Counted from the stretch's first letter, positions 15,701 through 24,656 are shown. The stretch is DNA of 46,342 bases from Oscillospiraceae bacterium (GCA_018053145.1 JAGPMA010000012.1:1-46342); one strand, 5' to 3'. Notes: generated by a model from the sequence alone, not told the origin. Made by a program: numbers and translations.

Positions 15701-15729
15701 ATATTAACACGAAGTAAAAATAGTGTCAA
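15701..15729 (-). promoter_or_regulatory. Sigma-A promoter of the T-box cysE-cysS operon
   Basis: A perfect -35 TTGACA (complement of 15724-15729) and a -10 TAATAT (complement of 15701-15706) are 17 bases apart. It overlaps the last codons of pgsA, so cysE-cysS has its own start and does not depend on readthrough from rimO-pgsA. Confidence 0.8.
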
Positions 15730-16277
15730 TCTTTAATATTGAAGGCATTTTTGTTTGCCACAAAGTAATCAACGCCCGAATAAACCGTCACAAAAACAAT
15801 GAGCGCAACGCAAATATCGTTTACAGACAGTAGTGAAAACACCTTGAACCCATATATTTTCTCTGGCAAAAACATTATGCATATACAGATCATCGACAGA
15901 GCCGTCTTAACCTTGCCGGATGTCCCCGCAGCAATAACGGTTCCGTCCTCCATCGCCACGAGCCGAAGTCCTGTAACCGCAAATTCGCGCGCAATAACAA
16001 TCATGCACGCCCACGAAACCATCTGTCCGTTCTCGACAAAAATTAGCAGCGCGGCAAAAACGAGAAGCTTGTCCGCCAGCGGGTCGATGAACTTGCCGAA
16101 GGTTGAAACCTGATTATAGTGCCTTGCCACATAGCCGTCCAAGCTGTCTGTAAGTGCGGCAAAAACAAAAATTCCGAGTGCGAGATAGTTGTGTCCCGCA
16201 AAATCCATAAGCGCTGCGGCAATAAAAAATGGTATTAGCGCAATTCGCGCCATAGTGATTTTACTTGCAGTAGTCAT
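15726..16277 (-). CDS. pgsA: CDP-diacylglycerol-glycerol-3-phosphate 3-phosphatidyltransferase
   Basis: 183 residues, a polytopic membrane enzyme that makes phosphatidylglycerol phosphate, the committed step to acidic phospholipids. The CDP-alcohol phosphotransferase signature is complete: DSLDGYVARHYNQVSTFGKF followed by IDPLADK (about 42-68), giving D-x2-DG-x2-AR-x8-G-x3-D-x3-D. Several hydrophobic segments cover the rest. It lies 24 bases after rimO on the same strand, a neighbourhood common in Firmicutes. Confidence 0.95.
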   Translation of the reverse strand: MTTASKITMARIALIPFFIAAALMDFAGHNYLALGIFVFAALTDSLDGYVARHYNQVSTFGKFIDPLADKLLVFAALLIFVENGQMVSWACMIVIAREFAVTGLRLVAMEDGTVIAAGTSGKVKTALSMICICIMFLPEKIYGFKVFSLLSVNDICVALIVFVTVYSGVDYFVANKNAFNIKD

Positions 16278-16301
16278 AAAAAAGGCCCATTCCTTTCAGC
16301 A

Positions 16302-17624
16302 TTACACTTGTCCGCCAATCCATTCTCCGTCGGCAATTTCTGTAATCTCCACCTCAACAAGCTCGCCTGCGGCGCATTCTCCAGAGAAAAGAACAATTCC
16401 GTCAATATCCGGCGAATCCGCGAAGCTTCTGCCGAACTGCAGTCCGATTTCCTCGTCATAGCCCTCGCAGAGCACGCGAATAGTTTTTCCAACAAAGTCT
16501 TGGCTCCACTCGTCCATAATCTCCGCTTGAATGTCCATAACGATTTCCTGACGGCGTTTTGCTTCGTCCTCATCGCAGCGGTCAAGCATTTCAGCAGCCG
16601 GCGTGCCCTCCTCCGGAGAAAACACAAACACGCCAGCACGCTCGATTTTTGCCTCACGTAAAAATCCGCAAAGCTCATCAAATTCGTCCTCGCCCTCACC
16701 GGGCAACCCGACAATAAGGCTTGTCCGAATCACGACCTCAGGTATTTTTTTTCTAAGCTTTTTAATTAATACGCGAACATCATCGCCCGTTCCGCGCCGA
16801 TTCATTCTCTTGAGGATGTCGTCGTTTATGTGTTGAATCGGAATGTCAACGTACTTTAGTATTTTCTTTTCCGTAGCTATAACATCAATCAGCTCGTCTT
16901 CAAGCACATCCGGATAGAGGTAATGAAGCCTAATCCACTCAACGCCCCTTATTCCGCAAAGCTTGCGCAAAAGTTCTGAAAGTGAGCGTTTTCCGTACAA
17001 ATCCACGCCATATCGCGTAATATCCTGCGCTACCACGATAAGCTCCTTGGTGCCTGTCTGCGCGAGAGCACGCGCTTCGTCCAAAATGTCTTCCATTTTA
17101 CGGCTGCGATATTTCCCCCTAATAGAGGGAATAACGCAGAAGGCGCAACGGTTATTGCAGCCCTCGGCAATGCGCAGATAAGCCCATGCGGGGCCGGTTG
17201 ATACTATGCGTCCGGTCTCGTCCAGCGCCCCGTCAATATCTCCGAATTTCGCCACTTGCTTGCCCTTGAGCGAAGAATTGACAGCCTCGACTATGTCCGA
17301 ATAGCTCCCTGTTCCAAGCACAGAATCGATTTCCGGAAGCTCTTTTAAAATGTCGTCCTTGTATCTCTGTGCAAGACAGCCGGTAACGATAATACTCTTG
17401 ATTTTACCGGCTTTTTTAAGCTCACCCATCTCAATAATGGTGTCAATAGCCTCCGTTTTCGCGGATTCGATGAAGCCACAGGTGTTGACAACAACAGCCT
17501 CCGCTTCCTCGGGGTCGGGTACAATTTCCATGCCCGCCTCACACATAAGATAAAGCATCTGCTCGCTGTTTATCAGGTTTTTCGGACAGCCCAGCGATAT
17601 CAGAGCCACCTTGTTTTTCGCCAT
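16302..17624 (-). CDS. rimO: Ribosomal protein S12 methylthiotransferase RimO
   Basis: 440 residues. A radical-SAM enzyme with two 4Fe-4S clusters that methylthiolates an Asp of ribosomal protein S12. The N-terminal methylthiotransferase domain has the three cluster cysteines in ISLGCPKNLINSEQ, VVNTCGFIES and VTGCLAQRY. The radical-SAM motif C-x3-C-x2-C is GCNNRCAFCVIPSIRGKYRS (about 147-166). The C-terminal TRAM-like domain includes IRVLCEGYDEE. The CPKN motif and overall length favour RimO over MiaB. GGAGG lies eight bases upstream. Confidence 0.95.
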   Translation of the reverse strand: MAKNKVALISLGCPKNLINSEQMLYLMCEAGMEIVPDPEEAEAVVVNTCGFIESAKTEAIDTIIEMGELKKAGKIKSIIVTGCLAQRYKDDILKELPEIDSVLGTGSYSDIVEAVNSSLKGKQVAKFGDIDGALDETGRIVSTGPAWAYLRIAEGCNNRCAFCVIPSIRGKYRSRKMEDILDEARALAQTGTKELIVVAQDITRYGVDLYGKRSLSELLRKLCGIRGVEWIRLHYLYPDVLEDELIDVIATEKKILKYVDIPIQHINDDILKRMNRRGTGDDVRVLIKKLRKKIPEVVIRTSLIVGLPGEGEDEFDELCGFLREAKIERAGVFVFSPEEGTPAAEMLDRCDEDEAKRRQEIVMDIQAEIMDEWSQDFVGKTIRVLCEGYDEEIGLQFGRSFADSPDIDGIVLFSGECAAGELVEVEITEIADGEWIGGQV

Positions 17625-17707
17625 AGAAACCTCCCATTTGTGCGTTATAAATCGGGTTAAGTACCCCCATAAAAGTCTTCTTTTTGAGCAAAACAGCGCT
17701 CAAAATA

Positions 17708-17790
17708 GGTCGATTATCGTTATAATATGGTCAATTATTGTTAGTTTTGGGTCATAAATCGTTATATTTCGGGTCGAAAACGAAGAATTT
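17708..17790. repeat. Degenerate 21-bp direct repeats upstream of rimO
   Basis: GGTC starts at 17708, 17729, 17750 and 17772, a spacing of 21, 21 and 22. The first three units follow the pattern GGTC-(A/T-rich)-AT(C/T)GTTA-(A/T-rich). The fourth is partial (GGTCGAAAACG). Two helical turns per unit would put each copy on the same face of the DNA. The repeats lie in the 238-base gap between recX and rimO, where the rimO promoter should be. A regulator array or a decayed tandem duplication are both possible. Confidence 0.6.
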
Positions 17791-17862
17791 GGGAACTATT
17801 TGTTGGACGTTTCGGTACAAAAGCACAGACTTAAGACTGTAACCCCGAGCCAAAATTTGAAA

Positions 17863-18477
17863 TTATGATTCGGACGTTTCGGTGCAAAACCTGTTCACCG
17901 CTGCCTTGATTTCGTCCCAGGTGAAGCCGCGCCTGAATAGCATATCTGTTGCCTTCTTAAGCTCCGCTCTATCCGGCTCGCCGCTTTTGAGTTTTCGGCA
18001 CAGAAGCTCATAGGCTTTGTCGTCCGTTTCCGGCATCTCCTCGATGGCCTCGTCCCAAAGTGGCTTGGGCACACCGTGCCTGTAAAGCTCACTTTTTACC
18101 TTCTGTATGCCATAGCCCTTTGCGGCATAATGACGAACAATCATGCCGGCGTACTGAGCGTCGTCGAGATAGCGGAGCTTTGAAAGCCAGTCTATACATT
18201 CCTCGGCATTCTCGTACGTTTCACCCTTTTCAAGAAGCCTGTCGAAAAGTTCTTTTTTTGATAAGGGTCTTGCTCCGATTATCCTTAAAGCCCGCTCCTT
18301 GCACTTGGAAAGCTCGGCTTTGGATTTAAGGCTTGAAAACTCGTCATCGTCGAGCTCCTTGCCGCGATACAGGGAAAGGTCAGCAACAATATCAAGGCTG
18401 AGCTTTAGCTCTGAGCCGTCGGAAAAGCCAACGGCGAATTTCCCGGTTGAAATTTCGCGAAGCTCGGTAATCGTCAT
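17863..18477 (-). CDS. recX: RecA regulatory protein RecX
   Basis: 204 residues with the three-helix repeat layout of RecX, which binds RecA filaments and limits their activity. Recognisable parts are ALRIIGARPLSKKELFDRLL (about 64-83), the ENAEECIDWLSKLRYLDDAQ segment, and KSELYRHGVPKPLWDEAIEE, followed by a third helical repeat (ATDMLFRRGFTWDEIKAAVN). An N-terminal beta-rich extension of about 50 residues is typical of the longer Firmicute proteins. It follows recA on the same strand after 109 bases, as in many bacteria. Confidence 0.9.
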   Translation of the reverse strand: MTITELREISTGKFAVGFSDGSELKLSLDIVADLSLYRGKELDDDEFSSLKSKAELSKCKERALRIIGARPLSKKELFDRLLEKGETYENAEECIDWLSKLRYLDDAQYAGMIVRHYAAKGYGIQKVKSELYRHGVPKPLWDEAIEEMPETDDKAYELLCRKLKSGEPDRAELKKATDMLFRRGFTWDEIKAAVNRFCTETSES

Positions 18478-18586
18478 AGCGCCTCCGTTAAGCTTTTGAA
18501 TCTCGGCAATCGTAATAGTTCAGTGTTCGACTTGGACTTTGGTAATTATAATAGTGTTTCCGTAAGCCTTAGGCTCTCTGCATCGC

Positions 18587-19684
18587 TTAGCCCTCAAAAT
18601 CGTCCGCCGATACATCGACTGCTTTGCCTGCCGCTTTTGCGGCTGTTTTCGCCTGAGGTGTCAGCTTTGCGGAATTTTCGCGTATTTTTTCTTCAATCTC
18701 GTCACAGACCGCTGGGTTTTCCTTCAAGAATTCTTTGACTGCTTCCTTGCCCTGAAGTCTTGTGTCTCCGACTGTAAACCACGCGCCGCCCTTGTCAATG
18801 ATATCGAGCTGTACGCCAAGGTCAATAATCTCACCGATTTTTGAGATTCCCTCGCCGTAAATAATGTCAAACTCCGCCTCCTTGAAGGGAGGCGCAACCT
18901 TGTTCTTAATAACCTTTGCCTTTGTGCGGTTGCCATAGGGTTCACTGCCGTTTTTAAGGGTTTCTGTGCGGCGAACATCGATACGCACACTGGAAAAATA
19001 CTTCAGCGCACGACCGCCCGGTGTGGTTTCGGGATTGCCGTACATAACACCGATTTTTTCACGGAGCTGGTTTATAAACACCACTATTGTGCCAGTCTTT
19101 GAAACCGTTCCCGCAAGCTTACGCAGAGCCTGTGACATGAGACGCGCAACAACGCCGACGCTGGAGTCGCCCATATCTCCCTCCAGCTCGCTGCGCGGCA
19201 AAAGCGCCGCGACGCTGTCGATTACGACAACATCCAGAGCGCCGGAACGCACAAGTGCCTCGGTAATTTCAAGTGCCTGCTCACCCGTGTCGGGCTGGGA
19301 TATTAGAAGGCTGTCTATATCGACGCCCAAGGCTCTTGCATACGCGGGCTCAAGCGCGTGCTCGACATCGATGAAGGCGACCTCGCCGCCCTTTTTCTGT
19401 GCGCTTGCCAGAATGTGCAGGGCAAGCGTTGTTTTACCGGAGGATTCCGGTCCAAATATCTCAACAATGCGGCCCTTTGGCACGCCGCCTATTCCCAGAG
19501 CGAGGTCCAGGGACAGCGAGCCTGTGGAAATTGCTTCGACATTAACAGGAATATCATCCCCAAGGCGCATAATCGCACCCTTGCCATAGTTTTTTTCAAT
19601 CTGTGCAAGCGCCGCTTCCAGTGCTTTTTTCTTGTCGTCCGCCTGTCCAACCTGAGTAATCGGAACTTTTTTCTTTTCAGCCAT
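18587..19684 (-). CDS. recA: Recombinase RecA
   Basis: 365 residues. The ATP-dependent strand-exchange protein and SOS co-protease. Visible features are the N-terminal helix with [20 protein letters not shown], Walker [14 protein letters not shown], the VDVEHALE-type segment ([17 protein letters not shown]), Walker [15 protein letters not shown], loop L2 region [11 protein letters not shown] and [20 protein letters not shown]. The C-terminal tail is Ala/Lys-rich and ends acidic (VSADDFEG). Start 19684 (MAEKKKV) is chosen because GAGG lies about ten bases upstream; the in-frame ATG at 19702 has none. No clear LexA operator was found in the 60-base leader. Confidence 0.97.
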   Translation of the reverse strand: MAEKKKVPITQVGQADDKKKALEAALAQIEKNYGKGAIMRLGDDIPVNVEAISTGSLSLDLALGIGGVPKGRIVEIFGPESSGKTTLALHILASAQKKGGEVAFIDVEHALEPAYARALGVDIDSLLISQPDTGEQALEITEALVRSGALDVVVIDSVAALLPRSELEGDMGDSSVGVVARLMSQALRKLAGTVSKTGTIVVFINQLREKIGVMYGNPETTPGGRALKYFSSVRIDVRRTETLKNGSEPYGNRTKAKVIKNKVAPPFKEAEFDIIYGEGISKIGEIIDLGVQLDIIDKGGAWFTVGDTRLQGKEAVKEFLKENPAVCDEIEEKIRENSAKLTPQAKTAAKAAGKAVDVSADDFEG

Positions 19685-19744
19685 ACTGTCACACCTCATC
19701 AAACATATTCACCGCAAATACGCGGAAAATTTAATTACACTTTA

Positions 19745-20602
19745 TCAAACATTTCCGAAAACGACTCTGTCTATCCCTTGAGTGTCCTTAACGCATCCCA
19801 CATTATTAAGCCCCCAGCAGCGCATAAGCTCCATCACGTCTCCTGCCTGTCCGATTCCGACCTCAAAAACGAGAAGTCCGCCAACCCGCACTACATTGTG
19901 CCACTTGCTGAGAATTGCAATATAAAAATCAAGCCCATCCACACCGCCATTCAACGCGGAAATCGGTTCATAGTCCTTGACCGAAACGTCCAGCTTGTCG
20001 ATGTCCGCTCGCGGAATGTACGGAGGATTGCAGACCAGCATATCAAAGCTTCCAAGCATCATTGGAGGCGTAGCCAGCGCGTCGACCTCCACACAGGTAA
20101 CCCGCGGATTGAGCCTGAGCGTTTGGACGTTTTGCTTTGCAACAAGGAGCGCGGGACGGCTTATATCCGCAAGCACAACATGCGTTGCGGGGAGTTCCTT
20201 TGCAATCGCGCAGCCGATGCAGCCGCTTCCTGTGCACAAATCGAGAACTCTCGCGTCCATTTTTCGACCTTTAAGCGCATTTATAGCTGTTTCCGCCAAA
20301 ACCTCGGTGTCGTTTCTGGGAATCAGAACGTCTCTCGTTACAATTATTGGTATGCCATAGAATTCCCAATTTCCAGTAATATAGGCGACAGGCTCACCCA
20401 TCAGCCTTTTATCAAGCATTTCATAAACTTTCTGGGCGACAGCATCCCCTGTGTAGAGATTCATATCCCGAAGTAACGCATCCATGGATTTTCCTGCGGC
20501 GCTTGATATTATCAGCCTTGCCTCGAGGCTTGCCGCTTCGATTCCGCTGTCACGAAGCCGCCTTCTCGCGTCGATGTAAATTTCGTTATAAGTTTTTGGC
20601 AT
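19745..20602 (-). CDS. prmC: Release factor glutamine N5-methyltransferase PrmC
   Basis: 285 residues. It methylates the Gln of the GGQ motif in release factors 1 and 2. The N-terminal helical domain is followed by MGEPVAYITGNWEFYG, the SAM motif VLDLCTGSGCIGCAIAKELP (about 121-140), VLADISRPAL, and the catalytic NPPY in LVCNPPYIPRAD. The YEPISALNGGVDGLDFY segment is also typical. It follows the DUF1385 gene with 37 bases between; prfA, a frequent neighbour of both, is not in this window. Confidence 0.95.
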   Translation of the reverse strand: MPKTYNEIYIDARRRLRDSGIEAASLEARLIISSAAGKSMDALLRDMNLYTGDAVAQKVYEMLDKRLMGEPVAYITGNWEFYGIPIIVTRDVLIPRNDTEVLAETAINALKGRKMDARVLDLCTGSGCIGCAIAKELPATHVVLADISRPALLVAKQNVQTLRLNPRVTCVEVDALATPPMMLGSFDMLVCNPPYIPRADIDKLDVSVKDYEPISALNGGVDGLDFYIAILSKWHNVVRVGGLLVFEVGIGQAGDVMELMRCWGLNNVGCVKDTQGIDRVVFGNV

Positions 20603-20639
20603 CGCAAAATAATGTCCTTTCAGTGAAAACGCGGCGCTG

Positions 20640-21590
20640 TTACCATACGTCCTGTCCCTTTACCTCGGGTATAACAAGCTTTGTTGCCTCGATTGCGCAT
20701 TCAATCATACCATCGTCCGGCTCGCTTGTTGTTAGCCGCTGCAAAGCTTTTCCGGGTGCGGAAAGCGCTGACGAGAGCCAATTATCGTGTTTTCCTGCCC
20801 AACGGATAATCTCATAGGAGATACCCATTACAACTGGCAAGAGCAGAATTCGAAGAACCATGCGAAGCCACACGTTGCTCCAGCTGACAAAGGAAAACAC
20901 AAAAATGCTGATTATCATTACCACAAACAAAAAGCTTGTTCCGCAGCGGGGATGAAAGCGAGACTGCTCACGCACGTTCTCAACTGTCAGCTCCAAGCCC
21001 TTTTCATAGCAGTAGATGGTTTTATGCTCCGCCCCGTGGTATCGGAAGACCCTGTTTAAGTCCTTCGACTTTGTGCAGAAATACATATACAGCAGGAAAA
21101 TTACAATTCGCAAAAAGCCCTCTGTCAGATTGTAAACCATTGTGGAAGACGTAAGGTTTTTTACAAGCCCTGCAAGTATTGTTGGCAAAAGCACAAATAA
21201 TCCGACCGAAAGCGCAACTCCGAGAAAAACTGCAAGCCCGATAACGAACTTCTGCGCTGCCTCGGCACCAAATTTCTTTTCAATCCACTTATCGAATTTG
21301 CTTGGCTGTTCCTGCTCCTCTTCGGGCATAAGCTCTGCGGAGTAGGTCAGCGCTTTAACGCCGTAAACCATTGACTCAACAAAAACTACGATTCCTCGAA
21401 AAAACGGCCAGCCCAAAAACTTGATTCGCTCCCTGATGAAATGCGGCTCGTTGACTTTTGTAACAAGACCGTCGGCTGTTCGCACAACAATGGCTTCCTT
21501 TACAGGCCCTCTCATGAGGATGCCCTCAATCAAGGCCTGTCCGCCGATGCTGGTGCGAAACTCGGTCTCGTCCTTCTTCTTTTTTTTCAT
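20640..21590 (-). CDS. DUF1385 (YqhQ-family) membrane protein
   Basis: 316 residues. After a charged N-terminus comes the family opening GGQALIEGILMRGPVKEAIV (about 16-35). Membrane helices follow at about 115-145, 155-180, 220-245 and 255-280. A conserved polar block lies between helices: FRYHGAEHKTIYCYEKGLEL, then HPRCGTSFLFVV, with His, Glu and Cys residues that look like a metal or active site. The biochemical function is unknown to me. The position next to prmC is a common arrangement in Firmicutes. Confidence 0.85.
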   Translation of the reverse strand: MKKKKKDETEFRTSIGGQALIEGILMRGPVKEAIVVRTADGLVTKVNEPHFIRERIKFLGWPFFRGIVVFVESMVYGVKALTYSAELMPEEEQEQPSKFDKWIEKKFGAEAAQKFVIGLAVFLGVALSVGLFVLLPTILAGLVKNLTSSTMVYNLTEGFLRIVIFLLYMYFCTKSKDLNRVFRYHGAEHKTIYCYEKGLELTVENVREQSRFHPRCGTSFLFVVMIISIFVFSFVSWSNVWLRMVLRILLLPVVMGISYEIIRWAGKHDNWLSSALSAPGKALQRLTTSEPDDGMIECAIEATKLVIPEVKGQDVW

Positions 21591-21654
21591 TACCTGTTTC
21601 CTTTCGGGTTATAAACGAATTATGTTTGCATTAAGGCTTCGGCATAACGCCGTT

Positions 21655-23058
21655 TCACCTACTGATAGGCAGTCTGACCGTGACGCAAACTCCGCCGTCC
21701 TCGGCGTTTGCAATGATAAGGTCGCCGCCGTGTCGAGTAACTATCTCGTCGCATACGGCAAGCCCGATTCCGCTGCCGCGTTCCTTCGAGCTTCCCTTGT
21801 AAAACTTTTTCTTGACGAAGGGCAATTCGGAGGGAGGTATTCCAGGGCCGTGGTCTCTGACCTTTATGACCACATAATCGCCTTGCTTTTCAATTTGAAC
21901 GCCGATTGCCTTGCCGTCCTTGCCGTATTTTGAAGCGTTGTCCAGAATGTTCAGAAACACCTGCCGCAAACGCTCGGGGTCGCCGGGAATCGGCGGAATC
22001 GGCTGGGGGCTTGGAGCGTATTCCAGCTCCATGTCCATCTGGCGTAAAAGCTCGCCATAGGCAAAAATCGAGTCCTCCAACTCCGCTTCAACGTCCATTT
22101 GTTCAATGTTGAGGTTAAAACGTCCGTCCTGTATTCGGGTAAATTCCAGAAGCTCCTCGACCATTTTGGTGAGTCTTGCTGCTTCCTTTGAGATAATTGC
22201 AACACCCCTCTGCGAGTCGCCCTTGATTTCGGGGTCGTACATCAGAGTTTCGCTCCAGCCCGTAATCGCTGTTAGCGGTGTGCGAAGCTCGTGAGAAACA
22301 GAGGAGATAAATTCCGTCTGCATTTTTTCGGACTGGCTGATTTTTTGCGACATTTCGTTGATTGCGTCTGTCAGTTCTCCGATTTCGTCGTTGTATTTCT
22401 TCTCGGTCTGGATGCCGTAGCTACCCTCGGCAATTCTGCGAGCAAGCTTCGTCAGCTCGTGAATCGGCTCGATAATTGTACGGATAAAGTACATATTGGA
22501 GAAAAGGACGATTATGATTATAACAAGCCCGATTGCCGAAGCAATCAGCGTGATTTCAAAGACCTTCTGGTGAACGGGCTTCATGCTCGTTACGTAACGC
22601 AAAACGCCAACCATTGAATCTTCGCCATATTGCAACGGTACGGAAACGGACATTTGCCTTTCGCCTGTTGCGCCGGTGCCCTTCCAGTCGCTGATTTGTC
22701 CTTCGGTAAGAGCCCTGATAATGTCGGAGGTTCCGGGGGGGGTGCCGTCTGTGAAGCCGTTGCTTGAGAGCTTGACAAGGCCTTTTGTGTCGATGAACTG
22801 GACTTCGATTGCTTCTGTGTCTTCAAAGGACTCGGTGTAGTTGCAGGCGCTGTCGTAATAGCCTTGATAGGTTTGCGAAACATCGCTCGAAAAAAAAGCG
22901 ATGGCTGTCTGCGCCTTGTTTTCAAGCCCCATACGGGCCGCGGAATAGTAATAATTGTAAACAACAAAGGCAAACGCAATGATTGAAACGGCAACGACAA
23001 GCACAACAACGGCTATGCCGTTTGCCATCCACCTGCCCTTGATTCCCTTGAAATACAT
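21655..23058 (-). CDS. Membrane sensor histidine kinase with extracellular sensor domain
   Basis: 467 residues. Membrane helices at about 14-37 and 172-195 enclose an extracellular domain of about 135 residues (PAS/Cache-like, with AIEVQFIDTKGLVKLSSNGF). HAMP (about 196-245) is followed by HisKA with FISSVSHELRTPLTAITGWS and HATPase with LNILDNASKYG, VRDHGPGIP and GSGIGLAVCDEI. The start at 23058 (MYFKGIKGR) is preferred over 23076 because a GGTGGGTG stretch precedes it. It follows the response-regulator gene by 39 bases. The layout is like PhoR/WalK kinases, but the neighbourhood does not name the stimulus. Confidence 0.93.
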   Translation of the reverse strand: MYFKGIKGRWMANGIAVVVLVVAVSIIAFAFVVYNYYYSAARMGLENKAQTAIAFFSSDVSQTYQGYYDSACNYTESFEDTEAIEVQFIDTKGLVKLSSNGFTDGTPPGTSDIIRALTEGQISDWKGTGATGERQMSVSVPLQYGEDSMVGVLRYVTSMKPVHQKVFEITLIASAIGLVIIIIVLFSNMYFIRTIIEPIHELTKLARRIAEGSYGIQTEKKYNDEIGELTDAINEMSQKISQSEKMQTEFISSVSHELRTPLTAITGWSETLMYDPEIKGDSQRGVAIISKEAARLTKMVEELLEFTRIQDGRFNLNIEQMDVEAELEDSIFAYGELLRQMDMELEYAPSPQPIPPIPGDPERLRQVFLNILDNASKYGKDGKAIGVQIEKQGDYVVIKVRDHGPGIPPSELPFVKKKFYKGSSKERGSGIGLAVCDEIVTRHGGDLIIANAEDGGVCVTVRLPISR

Positions 23059-23097
23059 ATGCGCTTCACCCACCATGTTTATTATTATTGAGCGGTG

Positions 23098-23790
23098 CTA
23101 AAATCCCCATTTATAGCCAAAGCCCCATACGGTTGTGATGAAGGAGGGGATGGTCGGGTCGTCCTCGATTTTTATGCGGAGTCTGCGAATGTTGACGTCA
23201 ACGATTTTCAGCTCTCCGAAATAGTCCCGTCCCCACACGTCGGTCAAAATTTCCTCGCGCGATAGGGCTTTGCCCGGGTTATCTATGAATAGCTTCATAA
23301 TCGAATACTCGATTTGTGTAAGCCTGATTCTGCTGCCGTTTTTCTCCAGTGTGCGGTTTCTGGTGTTCAGGCGGAAGGGCCCGCTCAAAAGCTCGCCGCT
23401 AAGCGACTCCTCTTCAACGTCGCTACCGGTACGGCGATACAGCGCGTCGATTCTGGCTGTGAGCTCCGCGGGTGAAAAGGGCTTTGTAACATAGTCGTCC
23501 GCCCCGGTCATGAGACCTGTAACCTTGTCCATCTCCTGACTCTTTGCGGTTAGCATAATTATGCCGATTTTTGAGCCGGATGCGCGGATGCGCCTGCAAA
23601 CCTCAAACCCATCGATATCGGGGAGCATAACGTCCAGAAGTGCGACCTTGATGTCGGGGTTTTTCTTCAGCTCCTCAAGAGCCTGCTCTCCGGTTTCGGC
23701 TTCGATGGGTTCATAGCCCGAGCGCTTGAGATTGATAACAACAAAGCTGCGGATACTGGATTCATCTTCCAAAACCAAAACTTTTTTCAT
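23098..23790 (-). CDS. OmpR-family response regulator
   Basis: 230 residues. The receiver domain has the acidic pair ED(E) at 7-9, phospho-acceptor Asp53 in VALLDVMLPDIDG, IIMLTAKSQ and VTKPFSPAEL. The winged-helix DNA-binding domain (about 133-230) has LTQIEYSIMKLFIDNPGKAL and VNIRRLRIKIEDDP...TVWGFGYKWGF. It is the first gene of a pair with the kinase at 21655-23058. It may head the long - strand block through recA, although gaps of 40-240 bases leave room for internal promoters. Confidence 0.93.
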   Translation of the reverse strand: MKKVLVLEDESSIRSFVVINLKRSGYEPIEAETGEQALEELKKNPDIKVALLDVMLPDIDGFEVCRRIRASGSKIGIIMLTAKSQEMDKVTGLMTGADDYVTKPFSPAELTARIDALYRRTGSDVEEESLSGELLSGPFRLNTRNRTLEKNGSRIRLTQIEYSIMKLFIDNPGKALSREEILTDVWGRDYFGELKIVDVNIRRLRIKIEDDPTIPSFITTVWGFGYKWGF

Positions 23791-23875
23791 AGCAGCTTGA
23801 TCCCTTCGTAAAATATAGATAAACCCAACCTGTCTTTTTAGAAAAGTTGAAAGTTGCTTACATTTAAACTAATGT

Positions 23876-23881
23876 ATTATA
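23876..23881 (-). promoter_or_regulatory. Extended -10 box for the response-regulator gene
   Basis: On the - strand the sequence reads TGTTATAAT, a consensus -10 with the extended TG element, about 85 bases before the start codon. The -35 region is weak, as is common with extended -10 promoters. Confidence 0.5.
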
Positions 23882-23911
23882 ACACATCGAAATAAAAAAT
23901 GGTAGTGCAAA

Positions 23912-23929
23912 ATCACAATATGTTGTGAT
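23912..23929. promoter_or_regulatory. 18-bp near-palindrome in the divergent intergenic region
   Basis: ATCACAATA/TGTTGTGAT is an inverted repeat with a single mismatch. It abuts a possible -10 TACAAT (23929-23934) for the + strand transferase gene and lies about 30 bases upstream of the - strand -10 box. The position and symmetry suit an operator serving both directions. I cannot name the regulator. Confidence 0.5.
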
Positions 23930-23987
23930 ACAATACAGCTCAGAAAGATACAGCTTTGAATCAGGAAGCTTGTTGGGGGTGACTTAG

Positions 23988-24599
23988 GTGCGGCTTTATT
24001 ATGCGGATATTCGCGGAATTGACGAAAGCGACGCGCTTTATCCTCCACTCAGCGAAAGCAAAGGCTCGGCATTTGGCGTTTCACTGCTCGCCGCCGCCTA
24101 TCAGGACTACGCCGGAGCACCTCTTCCCAAAATTGTGAAGCTGCTTACGGGAAAGCCGCTTTTCCCCGAGCGGCCTGAATATCACTATTCCGTCAGCCAT
24201 AGCAAAACCCACGTTCTTCTTGCGCTTTCAAAAAAGCCTGTGGGCGTGGACACCGAAACGCATCGCTTCGTTAAGCAGACTACAATCGAAAAGCTGACAA
24301 GCCCCGCCGAGCTTGCAGGTCTGTCTTTTTTCGATATTTGGGTGCTGAGAGAAAGCCTTTTTAAGTTAAACGGAAAGGGCGATATACGCTCCATGCGCTT
24401 CTACAGGAGGAACGGCAAAATCGTTCCCCCCGAGAGCGGTGTTTTCTGCCGGCTTTATTCTGACATTGAGGGAAGCTCAAGCGCCGTTTCGTGTTATGAC
24501 GGGAACTTTCCCGATAAAATAACTAAAATCCCTGTTGAAAAGCTTCTTAAAAAAGATGCAATCAAGCGTATGGCGAAGGAAAATCGGACGAAGAATTAA
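23988..24599 (+). CDS. Sfp-type 4'-phosphopantetheinyl transferase
   Basis: 203 residues with a GTG start; GGGGGTGA at 23975-23982 supports it. The family moves phosphopantetheine from CoA to a serine of carrier proteins. The first motif is HYSVSHSKTHVLLAL, then the Mg-binding pair in GVDTETHR (usual form GVDIE), then WVLRESLFKLNGKGDIR in place of WxxKEAxxK. The Lys-Glu pair has become Arg-Glu, a modest deviation. The protein is short at the N-terminus compared with Sfp (about 224). No AcpS was seen in this window, and the only carrier protein here is acpP at 34683-34937. No NRPS or PKS genes are nearby. Confidence 0.85.
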   Translation: MRLYYADIRGIDESDALYPPLSESKGSAFGVSLLAAAYQDYAGAPLPKIVKLLTGKPLFPERPEYHYSVSHSKTHVLLALSKKPVGVDTETHRFVKQTTIEKLTSPAELAGLSFFDIWVLRESLFKLNGKGDIRSMRFYRRNGKIVPPESGVFCRLYSDIEGSSSAVSCYDGNFPDKITKIPVEKLLKKDAIKRMAKENRTKN

Positions 24600-24603
24600 C
24601 CAA

Positions 24604-24656
24604 CAACCAGCTAAGGCGCTGCCGAATTAACGGCAGCACCTTAGCTGGTTGTTTTG
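24604..24656 (+). terminator. Strong terminator after the phosphopantetheinyl transferase
   Basis: A long stem: CAACCAGCTAAGG (24604-24616) pairs with CCTTAGCTGGTTG (24639-24651), and an inner GCTGCCG/CGGCAGC surrounds AATTAA. TTTTGTTTG follows on the + strand. It may also block - strand traffic after nifJ. Confidence 0.85.

Noticed and set aside
19685-19744. LexA (SOS) box upstream of recA
   Set aside because: The best candidate, GAATATGTTTG on the - strand, has the wrong spacing between the GAA and GTT halves compared with the Gram-positive consensus.
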